From Bacteroidales bacterium UBA1715 (GTDB lineage: Bacteria > Bacteroidota > Bacteroidia > Bacteroidales > UBA1715), in the NCBI GenBank assembly GCA_002317135.1, contig DCIX01000025.1, positions 258,809-322,808 on the forward strand: a DNA stretch of 64,000 nucleotides, in the 5' to 3' direction. The notes under the pieces were generated by a model. The model worked only from the letters and a program-made list of their open reading frames with translations. It was not told the DNA's origin and searched no databases. Made by a program: the position numbers and the translations under genes. Position 1 is the first letter of the stretch. Each line of letters begins with the position of its first letter. Below are positions 1 to 8,978 of the stretch, piece after piece.

Positions 1-290
1 CTACCAAGGCGTTGCTCCTACAGAGCAAAAGGTTATGATATCAATGCACAATGAACAGCTCCGTTAGGAGCTATGTATCGGTAGAAAAGATTGTTCCCAT
101 AGCAACAAAATCATTGGTTTGAAACCAAGCAGCGTACCTACGGCACGCTATCACAACGTTATTATCAGGTTCTACCAAGACATTGCTCCTACGGAGCAAA
201 AGGTTATAATATCAAGCACCATAAACAGCTCCGTTAGGAGCTTTGTATCGGTAGAAAACGTAATATTATTGTATTTTTTGCGTGCCGTAG
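1..290. repeat. REP-like palindromic repeat units upstream of RAYT
   Basis: Two consecutive units, about 1-170 and 171-290, share the same order of short hairpins. One is TTGCTCC/GGAGCAA around a three-base loop, one is AGCTCC/GGAGCT around GTTA, and one is an imperfect GCGTACC/GGCACGC hairpin. Each unit begins with CTACCAAG and carries TATCGGTAGAAAA after the second hairpin. A further unit and a partial one lie at 841-1045, so a RAYT gene sits inside an array of its own presumed repeat. The window starts inside the array, so the left limit is unknown. Confidence 0.85.
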
Positions 291-313
291 GTACGCTGCA
301 ATATTTATTTTCA

Positions 314-321
314 TACATTTG
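314..321 (+). promoter_or_regulatory. Bacteroidota-type -7 box (TACATTTG) for RAYT
   Basis: TACATTTG matches the TAnnTTTG -7 consensus and lies 19 bases before the ATG at 341. It supports the short start and shows the upstream open frame is repeat sequence, not coding sequence. Confidence 0.6.
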
Positions 322-340
322 TATAGCAACATCAATTATT

Positions 341-802
341 ATGGCAAATACATTTACACAAATTCACATTCATGTTGTTTTTGCTGTGCAAAATCGACAA
401 TCTTTAATTTTAGAAAATTGGGAATTTCGCCTACACAAATATATAACAGCAATTATTCAGGCAAAAGGTCATAAAGTTCTTGCAATTGGAGGTATGCCTG
501 ACCATGTACACATTCTTATTGGTTGGAGACCTGAATATGCTATTTCCGATTTAATAAGAAAGGTGAAATCGGAAAGCTCTAAATGGATTAATGAAAACAA
601 ATTTGTCTTAGGAAAGTTTTCCTGGCAGGAAGGATATGGTGCGTTTTCTTATAGTAAATCGCAAGTTCCTCGCGTTATAAAATATGTCCTGCAACAAAAA
701 TTTCACCACAAAAGCAAAACATTTATAGATGAATATAAAAAAATTTTAACAGAACTAGGTATTCAATTTGATGAAAGATATTTGTTTCATAATATAGAAT
801 AG
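341..802 (+). CDS. RAYT: REP-associated IS200/Y1-type transposase-like protein
   Basis: A 153-residue HUH-family single-strand DNA transposase relative. The HUH metal-binding motif is HVH at residues 55-57 in MPDHVH. The catalytic tyrosine is probably Y115 in the YVLQQK helix, followed by HHKSKTF, as is usual in RAYTs. In-frame sequence upstream of 341 is repeat DNA, so ATG 341 is chosen; a -7 box precedes it. Members of this family are domesticated enzymes that process the palindromic REP elements around them. The flanking array at 1-290 and 841-1045 fits that role. No terminal sequences of a mobile IS200 are evident, so it is probably not an autonomous element. Confidence 0.88.
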   Translation: MANTFTQIHIHVVFAVQNRQSLILENWEFRLHKYITAIIQAKGHKVLAIGGMPDHVHILIGWRPEYAISDLIRKVKSESSKWINENKFVLGKFSWQEGYGAFSYSKSQVPRVIKYVLQQKFHHKSKTFIDEYKKILTELGIQFDERYLFHNIE

Positions 803-840
803 CTGCGTACCTACGGCACGCTATCACAACATAATTGTCA

Positions 841-1045
841 TGTACTACCAAGGCGTTGCTCCTACAGAGCAAAAGGGTATAATATCAATTCACCATGAAC
901 AGCTCCGTTAGGAACTTTGTATCGGTAGAAAAGATTGTTCCCATAGCAATAAAACCATTGGTTTGAAACCAAGCAACGTACCTACGGCACGCCATCGTAA
1001 CATTATTATCATGTTCTACCTATACATTGCTCCCACGGAGCAATA
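841..1045. repeat. REP-like palindromic repeat units downstream of RAYT
   Basis: A third near-complete unit (about 843-1013) and a truncated fourth (about 1014-1045) repeat the hairpins seen at 1-290. Shared words include CTACCAAGGCGTTGCTCCTACAG and TTGGTTTGAAACCAAGCA. The array runs almost up to the def promoter at 1074. Confidence 0.82.
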
Positions 1046-1073
1046 GTTTCAATGTATTTTGTTAGAAAAATCC

Positions 1074-1081
1074 TATATTTG
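1074..1081 (+). promoter_or_regulatory. -7 box (TATATTTG) for def
   Basis: TATATTTG lies 21 bases upstream of ATG 1103. It overlaps the sequence of the longer open frame (from 1052), so that longer start is unlikely. Confidence 0.6.
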
Positions 1082-1102
1082 TACGATTTTTATTCAAGAA
1101 AT

Positions 1103-1660
1103 ATGATAAAACCTATTATTGCCTACGGGAATCCTGTTCTACGAAAAGTTGCCGAAGACATCGACAAGACATATCCTGAAATTCAAACACTTATAGATGA
1201 CATGTTTGAAACCATGTATGCGTCAGATGGCGTTGGTTTAGCTGCACCACAAATTGGTTTGTCGATTCGTTTATTTGTAATTGACGCAGAGGCTTTTGTA
1301 GAAGATTACCCTGAAGCGAAAGGGTTCAGAAAAGCATTCATCAATCCACACGTAATTGAAACTAACGGCGAGGAATGGCTTTTTAACGAAGGCTGCCTTA
1401 GTTTCCCTGGCATACACGAGGATGTTTCACGTCCAGCTAATGTAACTCTCAAATATCTTGATGAAAATTTCGTTGAGCATACCGAAACATTCACTGGCAT
1501 CTGCGCCCGCGTTGTTCAACACGAATATGACCACCTTGATGGCAAATGTTTTATTGACCACCTAAGTCCACTAAAACGTCGCATGTTACAAAGAAGATTA
1601 AACGCAATTTCTGAAGGAAAAGTTCATCCAAAATATAAAATCAAATTTTTTAAAAAATAG
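1103..1660 (+). CDS. def: Peptide deformylase
   Basis: Removes the N-terminal formyl group from nascent proteins in the cytoplasm; a metalloenzyme. 185 residues, normal for the family. All three signature motifs are present: GVGLAAPQIG at residues 43-52, EGCLSFP at 96-102 with the metal ligand C98, and QHEYDHLDG with H140, catalytic E141 and H144. The start at 1103 is preferred over in-frame 1052 because a TATATTTG promoter box sits between them and family proteins begin right at this point (MIKPIIAYG). The next gene starts 10 bases after the stop, so the two are probably co-transcribed. Confidence 0.97.
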   Translation: MIKPIIAYGNPVLRKVAEDIDKTYPEIQTLIDDMFETMYASDGVGLAAPQIGLSIRLFVIDAEAFVEDYPEAKGFRKAFINPHVIETNGEEWLFNEGCLSFPGIHEDVSRPANVTLKYLDENFVEHTETFTGICARVVQHEYDHLDGKCFIDHLSPLKRRMLQRRLNAISEGKVHPKYKIKFFKK

Positions 1661-1670
1661 AGAAGACTAA

Positions 1671-3191
1671 ATGACATATTTGCTTGAGTTCTTGTCAAGT
1701 ACTCGCAACACCATATTGACAAGAAACCCTTGTGTTTGCATTACCATAGCATTCATCTGTGGAATAATTGGATACAGCGTATATCCGCTTATGACAACAA
1801 AGTCCACGCTGATAGGAATACTCTACCTATCCGCGATTGTTTGTATTTGCCTTTCACGAATAATTAATTCGTGTAGAATTCCCATATTATTACTTTGGTT
1901 CGTAGTCGGTGGATATGTCACAGTAGGGCTAAAAGAACTACAATATGGAAAAATTCCACAAGGAAACACTATTTATGCGACAATTACCTCAACATTAGAA
2001 GAAAAACAAAAGTCATATAAAGCAACAATTCAAACAATAGAAGATATTCCTTGTAAATCAATAGTTTATATAAAGAAAGATAGTTTGTCAAAAGATTTAT
2101 CTTGTGGTGATATTTTACGAATACAAGCAAAATTTAACCTAATTGAAAATCAAAAAAATGCAACATTTGATTTCAAGCAATTCTTAAATTTACAATACAT
2201 ATATTCGCAAGCATATATTTCCAATTGGGAAAAAGTTGGAGAAGAAACAAGTATACAATCTGTTTGTATTAAACTACGAAATAACGCATTACACACACTA
2301 CAAGAACGAGGACTCACCGACTCAAACCTACAACTTATTGCAGCACTTGCCTTTGGAGACAAATCATTATTGGATGAAGAAACCAAATTTAACTTCTCAA
2401 CAGCAGGAGCAATGCATGTTCTTGCTGTTTCTGGTCTCCATGTAGGAATTATAAACGGTATTCTATTTTTCTTGTTTTCTTTCATTCGAAACAAGAAATT
2501 GCAATGGTTAAAGATATTACTCTGTATCAGCGGAATATGGGCATACGCCTGCCTTACAGGAATGAGCCCATCGGTGCAACGAGCGTCCATTATGTGTTCT
2601 ATGGTTTCTATCGCATTATTACTTCAAAGACGAACGAGTACCTACAACACCTTGGCAGCGGCGGCATTCTTTTCCCTTCTACTATCGCCAAACGATATCT
2701 TTTCTGTCAGTTTCCAACTTTCCTATGCCGCTGTTATTAGCATTGTTTATTTCGGTCAGAAAATCCAAAATCTCTATAGACCTACAACACCAATTGGTTC
2801 GTATTTATGGGGAATAATTGCCGTTTCCGTTGCCGTACAAATAGGCACATTGCCCATCACGCTGTACTATTTCGGAACAATTCCAACATATAGTTTACTA
2901 ACAAACATTATAGTAATTCCATTAGCTTTCATTATACTGATTTGCGTTGTTTTTTCGCTGGCATTTTACTGGCTTCCAATTGTTGCAGAAACAATTATTT
3001 CTATCCTAAATTTCACGACCGATTATATGCGCGACAGTATGTTCGACATAACAACATTCCCGCATTCAAACATAGAAATACAAATAACTGAGCATCAATT
3101 ATGTTATCTATATGTATGTATAGTATTACTTGTAGTTATAATTGAATACAACAAACAACTACAAATTCAAAAAGATTTGCTCAGGCTTTGA
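1671..3191 (+). CDS. ComEC/Rec2-family inner-membrane channel protein
   Basis: A 506-residue polytopic membrane protein. Three hydrophobic segments lie in the first ~90 residues, followed by a soluble OB-like DUF4131 region (about 90-200) and then the Competence domain with the signature AVSGLHVGI near residue 250 and many transmembrane helices. ComEC moves single-stranded DNA across the inner membrane during natural transformation. This copy lacks the C-terminal metallo-beta-lactamase-like domain of longer ComEC proteins, as is common in Bacteroidota. Its 3' end overlaps the convergent mqnD gene by 33 bases. Competence itself cannot be inferred from this gene alone. Confidence 0.88.
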   Translation: MTYLLEFLSSTRNTILTRNPCVCITIAFICGIIGYSVYPLMTTKSTLIGILYLSAIVCICLSRIINSCRIPILLLWFVVGGYVTVGLKELQYGKIPQGNTIYATITSTLEEKQKSYKATIQTIEDIPCKSIVYIKKDSLSKDLSCGDILRIQAKFNLIENQKNATFDFKQFLNLQYIYSQAYISNWEKVGEETSIQSVCIKLRNNALHTLQERGLTDSNLQLIAALAFGDKSLLDEETKFNFSTAGAMHVLAVSGLHVGIINGILFFLFSFIRNKKLQWLKILLCISGIWAYACLTGMSPSVQRASIMCSMVSIALLLQRRTSTYNTLAAAAFFSLLLSPNDIFSVSFQLSYAAVISIVYFGQKIQNLYRPTTPIGSYLWGIIAVSVAVQIGTLPITLYYFGTIPTYSLLTNIIVIPLAFIILICVVFSLAFYWLPIVAETIISILNFTTDYMRDSMFDITTFPHSNIEIQITEHQLCYLYVCIVLLVVIIEYNKQLQIQKDLLRL

Positions 3192-3992
3192 AGCAATAAT
3201 TCCTTGTTTAAGAGCATTGTCATACAATGTTTCTATTGCAGCCATTCCTTGTTTTCCCAAGCTAAGACTAAAATCATTGACAAACAATGCGATATGTTTT
3301 TTCAAAACATCGTCTTCAATTGCTTGTGCATTTTCGTGAATATACGCATTTGACTCTTGCGGATGAGTATTTGCATATTCTATACTTTCTCGTAGTAATT
3401 GATTAATAGTCAGCTTCAAATCTTCAGGAACATCACGACGAATAGTGATTGCTCCAAGTGGAATTGGTGAGTGAGTTTTCTTTTCCCAGAAATCACCTAA
3501 ATCACGCAATTTAGAAAAACCTCGCTCTGCGTATGTAAAGCGATTTTCGTGAATAATTACACCAGCATCATATTCCCCACTCATTATCTTCGACTCAATT
3601 TCCGAAAATAAACATTCCGTTTTATCAGTATAATCTGGATAAGCCATTGAGAATAAAAGATTTGCCGTAGTTTCTTTCCCAGGAATTACAATTCTTGATT
3701 TGGGGTTTATAGCCGATTCATTACCTTTCTTACAGATAAACAACGGACCATTAGCAAAACCCAAAGCACTGCCGGCATCAAGAATTTGGTAGTTTTTATA
3801 TACTTGTGCGTATGCAAAATAGCTCAACTTTGTCATTTGTAAATCGCCGATAAACGCACGACGATTCAGTTCCTGCACATCGGCCATTACAACCTTGAAG
3901 TCAATGCCTTTCGTATCTATTTTCTTATGAACTAACGCATCAAATGTATATGTGTCGTTCGGGCAAGACGAGATTCCTAATGTTATTTCCAT
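3159..3992 (-). CDS. mqnD: 1,4-dihydroxy-6-naphthoate synthase (futalosine menaquinone pathway)
   Basis: 277 residues, a periplasmic-binding-protein-like fold without a signal peptide. MqnD converts cyclic dehypoxanthine futalosine to 1,4-dihydroxy-6-naphthoate in the futalosine route to menaquinone. The N-terminus carries the family signature SSCPNDTYTFDALVHKKID. ATG 3992 is used: the longer frame to 4004 begins with TTG inside the upstream amylase gene. It overlaps the amylase 3' end by 10 bases, which suggests co-transcription. Other mqn genes are not in the window. Confidence 0.9.
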   Translation of the reverse strand: MEITLGISSCPNDTYTFDALVHKKIDTKGIDFKVVMADVQELNRRAFIGDLQMTKLSYFAYAQVYKNYQILDAGSALGFANGPLFICKKGNESAINPKSRIVIPGKETTANLLFSMAYPDYTDKTECLFSEIESKIMSGEYDAGVIIHENRFTYAERGFSKLRDLGDFWEKKTHSPIPLGAITIRRDVPEDLKLTINQLLRESIEYANTHPQESNAYIHENAQAIEDDVLKKHIALFVNDFSLSLGKQGMAAIETLYDNALKQGIIASKPEQIFLNL

Positions 3993-5689
3993 TGCATAAT
4001 ACAAATTATAGCGTCATTCGGTTTAATTGTAAGCGGAAGACCTTGTTCAAGAACATCCGACATTTTGTGCGACATTTTTTCTCCTGTAAGCACATTGATC
4101 AAAGTCAAATCTCCTTCTGTCGGAGCATTCATAACTTCAAGTGCGTGTTCTCCAATAGTAAGATTAAACGTCTGCGAATTATCAAAGTCAAAATTTACAA
4201 CTATCAGTACCTTTTCTTCCTCAGTATGACGCAGATACGCAAAAACTTTGTCGTTATTCACATTACCTTGATTCTTCCACATAAGGTCATAGAATTGACC
4301 GTGAGAGAAAGTCGGATATTTGATTCTCGCGTTCAACAAGCCAGAATAAAATTCACGAAGTGACTTTTGTTTATCCGACAACAAAGCACCATCGAATTTA
4401 CCGCCATTCACCCATTTGTTATATTCTGGAAGACTCCAATAATCAAAAATTGTTGTACGACCATCAACCCCACTAAATCCTTCTTTATCCATACCGCGCT
4501 CACCAATTTCCTGACCAAAATAAATCATCAGCGGGCCAGCATTGAGCGTTGCAGTAAGTACCATTGCCGCTCTAGCTCTATCGCCATCACCAGCAAAATA
4601 ATCCGAAGCGATGCGTTGTTCATCGTGGTTTTCCATGAAGCGCAACAATTTTCCGGCAAAATTTTCGGTGCGTTTCCAATAGTCAGAAATAAATCGGGCA
4701 GAACTATTGCCTTCAACAATCAAACGCATAGTGTCGTACAAACCAACTTTGTCGTACAAATAGTCAAAGTGTCCGATATTCAAATAGTTCCAATACGCAT
4801 CTGGATTATAAATTTCGGCAATAAAAATAATATTCGGATTGACTTTCTTAATTTGTGGAATTACCCAACCCCAGAATTGAACAGGCACCATTTCCGCCAT
4901 ATCGCAACGGAAACCATCTACATTTTTTCCAGCCCAATAAGTAAGAATTTCGCACATACGAATCCATGTGTCTGGAATTTGGTCGAAATGCGTCTGCCAA
5001 CAATTTTGGAAATCAATTCCATAATTTAGCTTAACCGTCTCATACCAATCATTTTTTCCTGGACAAGCCGAAAAGACATCGTTACCAGTAACTTTTGCTG
5101 GATATTCATGATAGATTTCCGCATTTTCATTGTATGGAAGCGTTGCATCTGCCGGCAAATGAAGTTCCTCGTCCGGAATATAATAGAAGTTATTGTTTGC
5201 CGAAAAGCCAACATGCACATCATCGTAACTACCCAAAGACGGAGCCGACGTATATGAACTATCGCATTTATACTCACGAGAAACATGGTTAGGCACAAAG
5301 TCAATAATACACTTCAAGCCATTTTTATGCGTGCGTTCAACCAAATTTTCAAATTCCTGCATACGATTACGCACATTCGTAGCCAAATCAGGATCAACAT
5401 CATAGTAGTCCTTAATGGCATACGGAGAACCAGCACGACCTTTTACCACACGAGGATTGTCGACCGACAAACCATATTTTGAATAATTCGTGCACGAAGC
5501 ATGACGAATCACACCTGTGTACCAAACATGCGTAATACCGAACTTTTTCAACTCATCAAGAGCTGTATCTGTTATGTCATTAAACTTAGAACAACCATTT
5601 TCCTGCATTGTTCCAAATTCAACATTATTCTCATTTGCATTGGCAAAGAGACGCGTAAAAATCTGATAAATATTGATTGTCTCACTCAT
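3983..5689 (-). CDS. GH13-family alpha-amylase
   Basis: A 568-residue (beta/alpha)8 glycoside hydrolase acting on alpha-glucans, with no signal peptide and so probably cytoplasmic. The four conserved GH13 regions are visible: DFVPNHV at about 130-136, DGFRCDMAE with nucleophile D263, FIAEIY with acid/base E292, and ENHDEQ with D356. Start ATG 5689 (MSETINIYQIF) is chosen. A second ATG at 5701 lies about where a -7 box at 5707-5714 would place the transcription start. The exact substrate (glycogen, maltodextrin or starch fragments) cannot be told from sequence. Confidence 0.92.
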   Translation of the reverse strand: MSETINIYQIFTRLFANANENNVEFGTMQENGCSKFNDITDTALDELKKFGITHVWYTGVIRHASCTNYSKYGLSVDNPRVVKGRAGSPYAIKDYYDVDPDLATNVRNRMQEFENLVERTHKNGLKCIIDFVPNHVSREYKCDSSYTSAPSLGSYDDVHVGFSANNNFYYIPDEELHLPADATLPYNENAEIYHEYPAKVTGNDVFSACPGKNDWYETVKLNYGIDFQNCWQTHFDQIPDTWIRMCEILTYWAGKNVDGFRCDMAEMVPVQFWGWVIPQIKKVNPNIIFIAEIYNPDAYWNYLNIGHFDYLYDKVGLYDTMRLIVEGNSSARFISDYWKRTENFAGKLLRFMENHDEQRIASDYFAGDGDRARAAMVLTATLNAGPLMIYFGQEIGERGMDKEGFSGVDGRTTIFDYWSLPEYNKWVNGGKFDGALLSDKQKSLREFYSGLLNARIKYPTFSHGQFYDLMWKNQGNVNNDKVFAYLRHTEEEKVLIVVNFDFDNSQTFNLTIGEHALEVMNAPTEGDLTLINVLTGEKMSHKMSDVLEQGLPLTIKPNDAIICIMQWK

Positions 5690-5706
5690 TTCTATAAGCA
5701 TTTCGC

Positions 5707-5714
5707 CAAAAGTA
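5707..5714 (-). promoter_or_regulatory. -7 box (TACTTTTG) for amylase-mqnD
   Basis: On the minus strand, TACTTTTG fits TAnnTTTG and lies 17 bases before ATG 5689. It is divergent from the gldF promoter at 5757-5764. Confidence 0.6.
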
Positions 5715-5756
5715 ACCTTTTTTATGTTTCCTAAGCGTTCTTTGTGAGATAATTAT

Positions 5757-5764
5757 TACATTTG
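5757..5764 (+). promoter_or_regulatory. -7 box (TACATTTG) for the gldF operon
   Basis: TACATTTG lies 19 bases before ATG 5784. It heads a ten-gene run with gaps of at most about 35 bases or small overlaps. Confidence 0.6.
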
Positions 5765-5783
5765 CCAATGTAGTTTTACTTCG

Positions 5784-6506
5784 ATGAAAGCATTATTTCA
5801 AAAAGAACTTGCAAGTTTTTTCAGTTCATTGATAGGATACTTGGTCGTCATTGTTTTTCTTTTGGCGACAGGCTTGTTCCTTTTCGTTTTTGACGGACAA
5901 TTCAATGTATTGAACTCTGGATACGCCAACATTGACGGTCTTTTCATACTTGCACCATGGATTTTCCTATTCTTGATTCCCGCCATCGCAATGCGTTTTT
6001 TCTGCGAAGAATCAAAAACAGGAACAATTGAATTGTTGCTCACTATGCCAATTTCCGACAGAGCAATCGTATTAGGAAAATATCTAGCAGGAATTGCACT
6101 GCTTTTGTTCGCATTGATTCCGACATTATTTTACTTTTTCACGGTGTACGCCTTGGGAAGCCCTGTTGGAAACATTGATATGGGTGCTACTATTGGCGCA
6201 TACATTGGGCTGTTCTTACTTGGTGGCGTATATCTTGCCATAGGAACTTTTATTTCATCGCTTACTGAAAATCAAATCGTTGCATTTATATTGACTGCGG
6301 TTGCGTGCTTTATTTTCTTCATAGGTTTCGACTTTGTTGCGGAATTGCTTCCACAACTTTCGTTCCTTACTACCTTGGGAATAAACGAGCACTACAATTC
6401 AATTAGCCGCGGCGTTATAGACACACGCGATATTATTTACTTCGTCGCTGTGATTGCATTGTTTATTTATTTCACAACTATTTCAATCGCTAAAAAAAGA
6501 AAATAA
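5784..6506 (+). CDS. gldF: GldF: ABC-2-type permease of the gliding-associated transporter
   Basis: 240 residues with six hydrophobic segments and the ABC-2 permease layout (MKALFQKELASFF start, FFCEESKTGTIELLLTMP loop, C-terminal KKRK). In Flavobacterium, GldF with GldA (ATPase) and GldG forms an ABC transporter linked to gliding. In Bacteroidales the same genes occur without gliding, so the substrate is unknown. It overlaps gldG by one base (TAATG). No gldA ATPase gene is in the window. Confidence 0.93.
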   Translation: MKALFQKELASFFSSLIGYLVVIVFLLATGLFLFVFDGQFNVLNSGYANIDGLFILAPWIFLFLIPAIAMRFFCEESKTGTIELLLTMPISDRAIVLGKYLAGIALLLFALIPTLFYFFTVYALGSPVGNIDMGATIGAYIGLFLLGGVYLAIGTFISSLTENQIVAFILTAVACFIFFIGFDFVAELLPQLSFLTTLGINEHYNSISRGVIDTRDIIYFVAVIALFIYFTTISIAKKRK

Positions 6507-8236
6507 TGGCTCAAAAAAAACACACCATACTAATCCGATGCGTCATTGCAATTGTGGCTTGTGTTGCCATTTTAGCATTGAGCGGAATCAAACATATTCG
6601 TTTCGATTTAACAGAAGAAGGTCGCTACACACTGAGTGAAGAGACAATAAGCACATTGGAAAACCTTAACGACACCATTCGCGTAACTGTTTATTTAACA
6701 GGTGATTTGCCAATGTCATTTGTAAAAATGGAACGAGAAGTTTCTGATCTTTTAAACGAATTTCAGCAAATTGCAGGAAAGCAAAAATTCTTGATAAAAT
6801 TCATTGATCCACAAACAATTGGAGATCCGAAAAGTTACAAACATACGTTACAGCGTCTACGCGATTCGTACGGTTTGGCTCCATACACAATCCAAGAAGA
6901 AGACGAGACAGGTAAAATGACACAACGCTTCATTGTTCCTGGAATGATAGTTTCTACTTCACAAAGTTTCGTGACTGTGAACTTGCTAAGCAATGCATTA
7001 GGAAATTCGCCCGAAGAACAAATCAACGAAGCGTTAAAAAATCTTGAATATCAATGTGTAAAAGCAATCTCACAATTAACAGCACAAAAGCGTAAAAACA
7101 TAGCATTTTTAACCGGACATGGAGAAATCCCATTGCTATATTGCTACAACGCAACTATTTCATTATTAGATTTGTATAATGTCGACAGAGTAACGACGGA
7201 ACAATTATTAGATTCTATTCAAAAATATGATGTACTTATTGTTGCCGAGCCAACAAAAGCATTCTCGGAACAAGACAAATTCATTCTTGACCAATACATT
7301 ATGAATAACGGAAATGTTCTATTCCTAACCGACGACATTTCTGTAAACATAGATTCATTAAAGACAAGTTCCTACACATTCGCCTTGCCAAAAGACCTCA
7401 ATCTTTCGGATTTATTATTCAACCTTGGTATTCGAATCAATCCAACAATTTTGTTGGATAACCAATGTGCAAAAATCCCTATGAATGTAGCTGCATACGG
7501 TGAACAAGCACGATTTGCTCCTGTCCCTTGGTTCTACTACCCTCTTTTCAAACCAGCAAAAGAATCACATCTTATTACTAAAAACATAGATGTGGTAAAG
7601 GCAGAATTTGCAAGTACAATCGACACCTTGGAAGGAAATGGAACAATGACAAAAACGGTGTTACTTACCTCATCGGCATACGCCCGCGTTGTAAATGCAC
7701 CAAATACGGTTGGCTTCCAAATTCTACAAAACGAGCCAAACAAAGACTTCTTCAATAAATATTATGTACCAACTGCTGTACTTATCGAAGGTCAATGTAA
7801 CTCATTGTATCAAACTCGCAAATCTCCATTAGAAAAAACACCAGAATCATTTGTTCGCAAGAATCAATCTGACGAAAGTCGCATTATTGTTGTTTCCGAT
7901 GGCGATGTAATTCGTAATGAGATAGATGTAACAAATGGAGACACTGTTCCAAAGCCATTGTATTTCTATAAATATTTTTCATTCGACAAACGTGCCTACA
8001 CAGGCAACCTCGACTTTTTCGTGAATGCCGTAAGTTATCTTTGCGGCGACTCAAACTTATTGGCAATCCGTTCACGAGAAATCACAATTCGTCTTTTGAA
8101 CAAAAACAGAATCATAGAAGAAAAAACATATTGGCAACTATTCAACATAGTGCTTCCAATATTACTAATCTCGTTGATTGGCGTTATCATTTTCTTTGTC
8201 AGAAAGTATAAATACTCGAAAAAATATGTTGGCTAA
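6506..8236 (+). CDS. gldG: GldG: gliding-associated ABC transporter auxiliary component
   Basis: 576 residues. An N-terminal membrane anchor (about 10-30) is followed by a large extracytoplasmic region beginning with the family motif HIRFDLTEEGRYTLSEETI, and a second membrane helix lies near the C-terminus (about 545-568) before a basic tail. The middle contains the ABC-type uncharacterised (DUF4350-like) fold with NIAFLTGHGE. It is translationally coupled to gldF. The function, probably as a partner of the GldF permease, is inferred from family membership. Confidence 0.92.
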   Translation: MAQKKHTILIRCVIAIVACVAILALSGIKHIRFDLTEEGRYTLSEETISTLENLNDTIRVTVYLTGDLPMSFVKMEREVSDLLNEFQQIAGKQKFLIKFIDPQTIGDPKSYKHTLQRLRDSYGLAPYTIQEEDETGKMTQRFIVPGMIVSTSQSFVTVNLLSNALGNSPEEQINEALKNLEYQCVKAISQLTAQKRKNIAFLTGHGEIPLLYCYNATISLLDLYNVDRVTTEQLLDSIQKYDVLIVAEPTKAFSEQDKFILDQYIMNNGNVLFLTDDISVNIDSLKTSSYTFALPKDLNLSDLLFNLGIRINPTILLDNQCAKIPMNVAAYGEQARFAPVPWFYYPLFKPAKESHLITKNIDVVKAEFASTIDTLEGNGTMTKTVLLTSSAYARVVNAPNTVGFQILQNEPNKDFFNKYYVPTAVLIEGQCNSLYQTRKSPLEKTPESFVRKNQSDESRIIVVSDGDVIRNEIDVTNGDTVPKPLYFYKYFSFDKRAYTGNLDFFVNAVSYLCGDSNLLAIRSREITIRLLNKNRIIEEKTYWQLFNIVLPILLISLIGVIIFFVRKYKYSKKYVG

Positions 8237-8978
8237 ACGAATTATTCCTTGTCTTGATATAAAAGACGGTCGTACCGTTAAAGGTATAAACTTTTTAGGA
8301 CTGCGTGACGCAGGCGATCCTGTTGAACTTGGTGCGATGTATGCAGAACAAGGTGCCGACGAGCTGACTTTTTTGGACATTACGGCAACAATCGAAAGGC
8401 GAGATACTTTTGCTGAATTAGTAAAAAGAATTGCTCTACACTTAAATATTCCTTTTACTGTTGGTGGAGGAATTAAATCAGTACAAGATGTTGGTGTTCT
8501 TCTTGCCGCTGGAGCTGATAAAATTTCCATAAACTCTGCAGCAGTTTACAATCCAAAACTTATCACAGAACTCTCGAAAGAGTTTGGGTCTCAGTGTATT
8601 GTTGTAGCCATTGACACAAAACTACACGGCGACACGTGGATGGTTTACACACACGGTGGTCATCAAGCGACAGACATAAAAACACTTGACTGGGTTCGTG
8701 AAATTTATGACCGAGGAGCTGGAGAAATTCTTCTTACATCTATGAACCACGATGGAACAAAAGGAGGATTTGCAAATGAAATTACACGACAAGTTTCAGA
8801 AATGGTCGATATTCCTGTAATTGCCTCTGGCGGTGCAGGAACTATGGAACACTTCAAAGATGTATTTACCGAAGGTAAAGCCGATGCAGCCTTGGCAGCA
8901 AGCATTTTCCACTTCAAAGAAATTGCTATTCCCGATTTGAAAAATTATTTACGAGAACAACATATTCCGGTAAGATAA
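8226..8978 (+). CDS. hisF: Imidazole glycerol phosphate synthase, cyclase subunit
   Basis: A 250-residue TIM barrel. HisF uses ammonia from HisH to turn PRFAR into IGP and AICAR in histidine synthesis. Visible motifs are IIPCLDIKDGRTVKG (with catalytic D11), FLDITA, VGGGI, GADKISINSAA and ASGGAG. ATG 8226 is chosen over the open frame to 8178 because family proteins start MLAKRIIPCLD; it overlaps gldG by 11 bases. It is coupled to hisIE by a one-base overlap. hisH and hisA are not nearby, so the his genes are split. Confidence 0.97.
   Translation: MLAKRIIPCLDIKDGRTVKGINFLGLRDAGDPVELGAMYAEQGADELTFLDITATIERRDTFAELVKRIALHLNIPFTVGGGIKSVQDVGVLLAAGADKISINSAAVYNPKLITELSKEFGSQCIVVAIDTKLHGDTWMVYTHGGHQATDIKTLDWVREIYDRGAGEILLTSMNHDGTKGGFANEITRQVSEMVDIPVIASGGAGTMEHFKDVFTEGKADAALAASIFHFKEIAIPDLKNYLREQHIPVR

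Noticed and set aside
119..340. In-frame upstream extension of the first RAYT gene
   Set aside because: It is translated palindromic repeat DNA, and a -7 promoter box lies inside it just before ATG 341.
3944..5482. Plus-strand frames across the amylase gene
   Set aside because: They are shadows of a strongly conserved GH13 gene on the minus strand.
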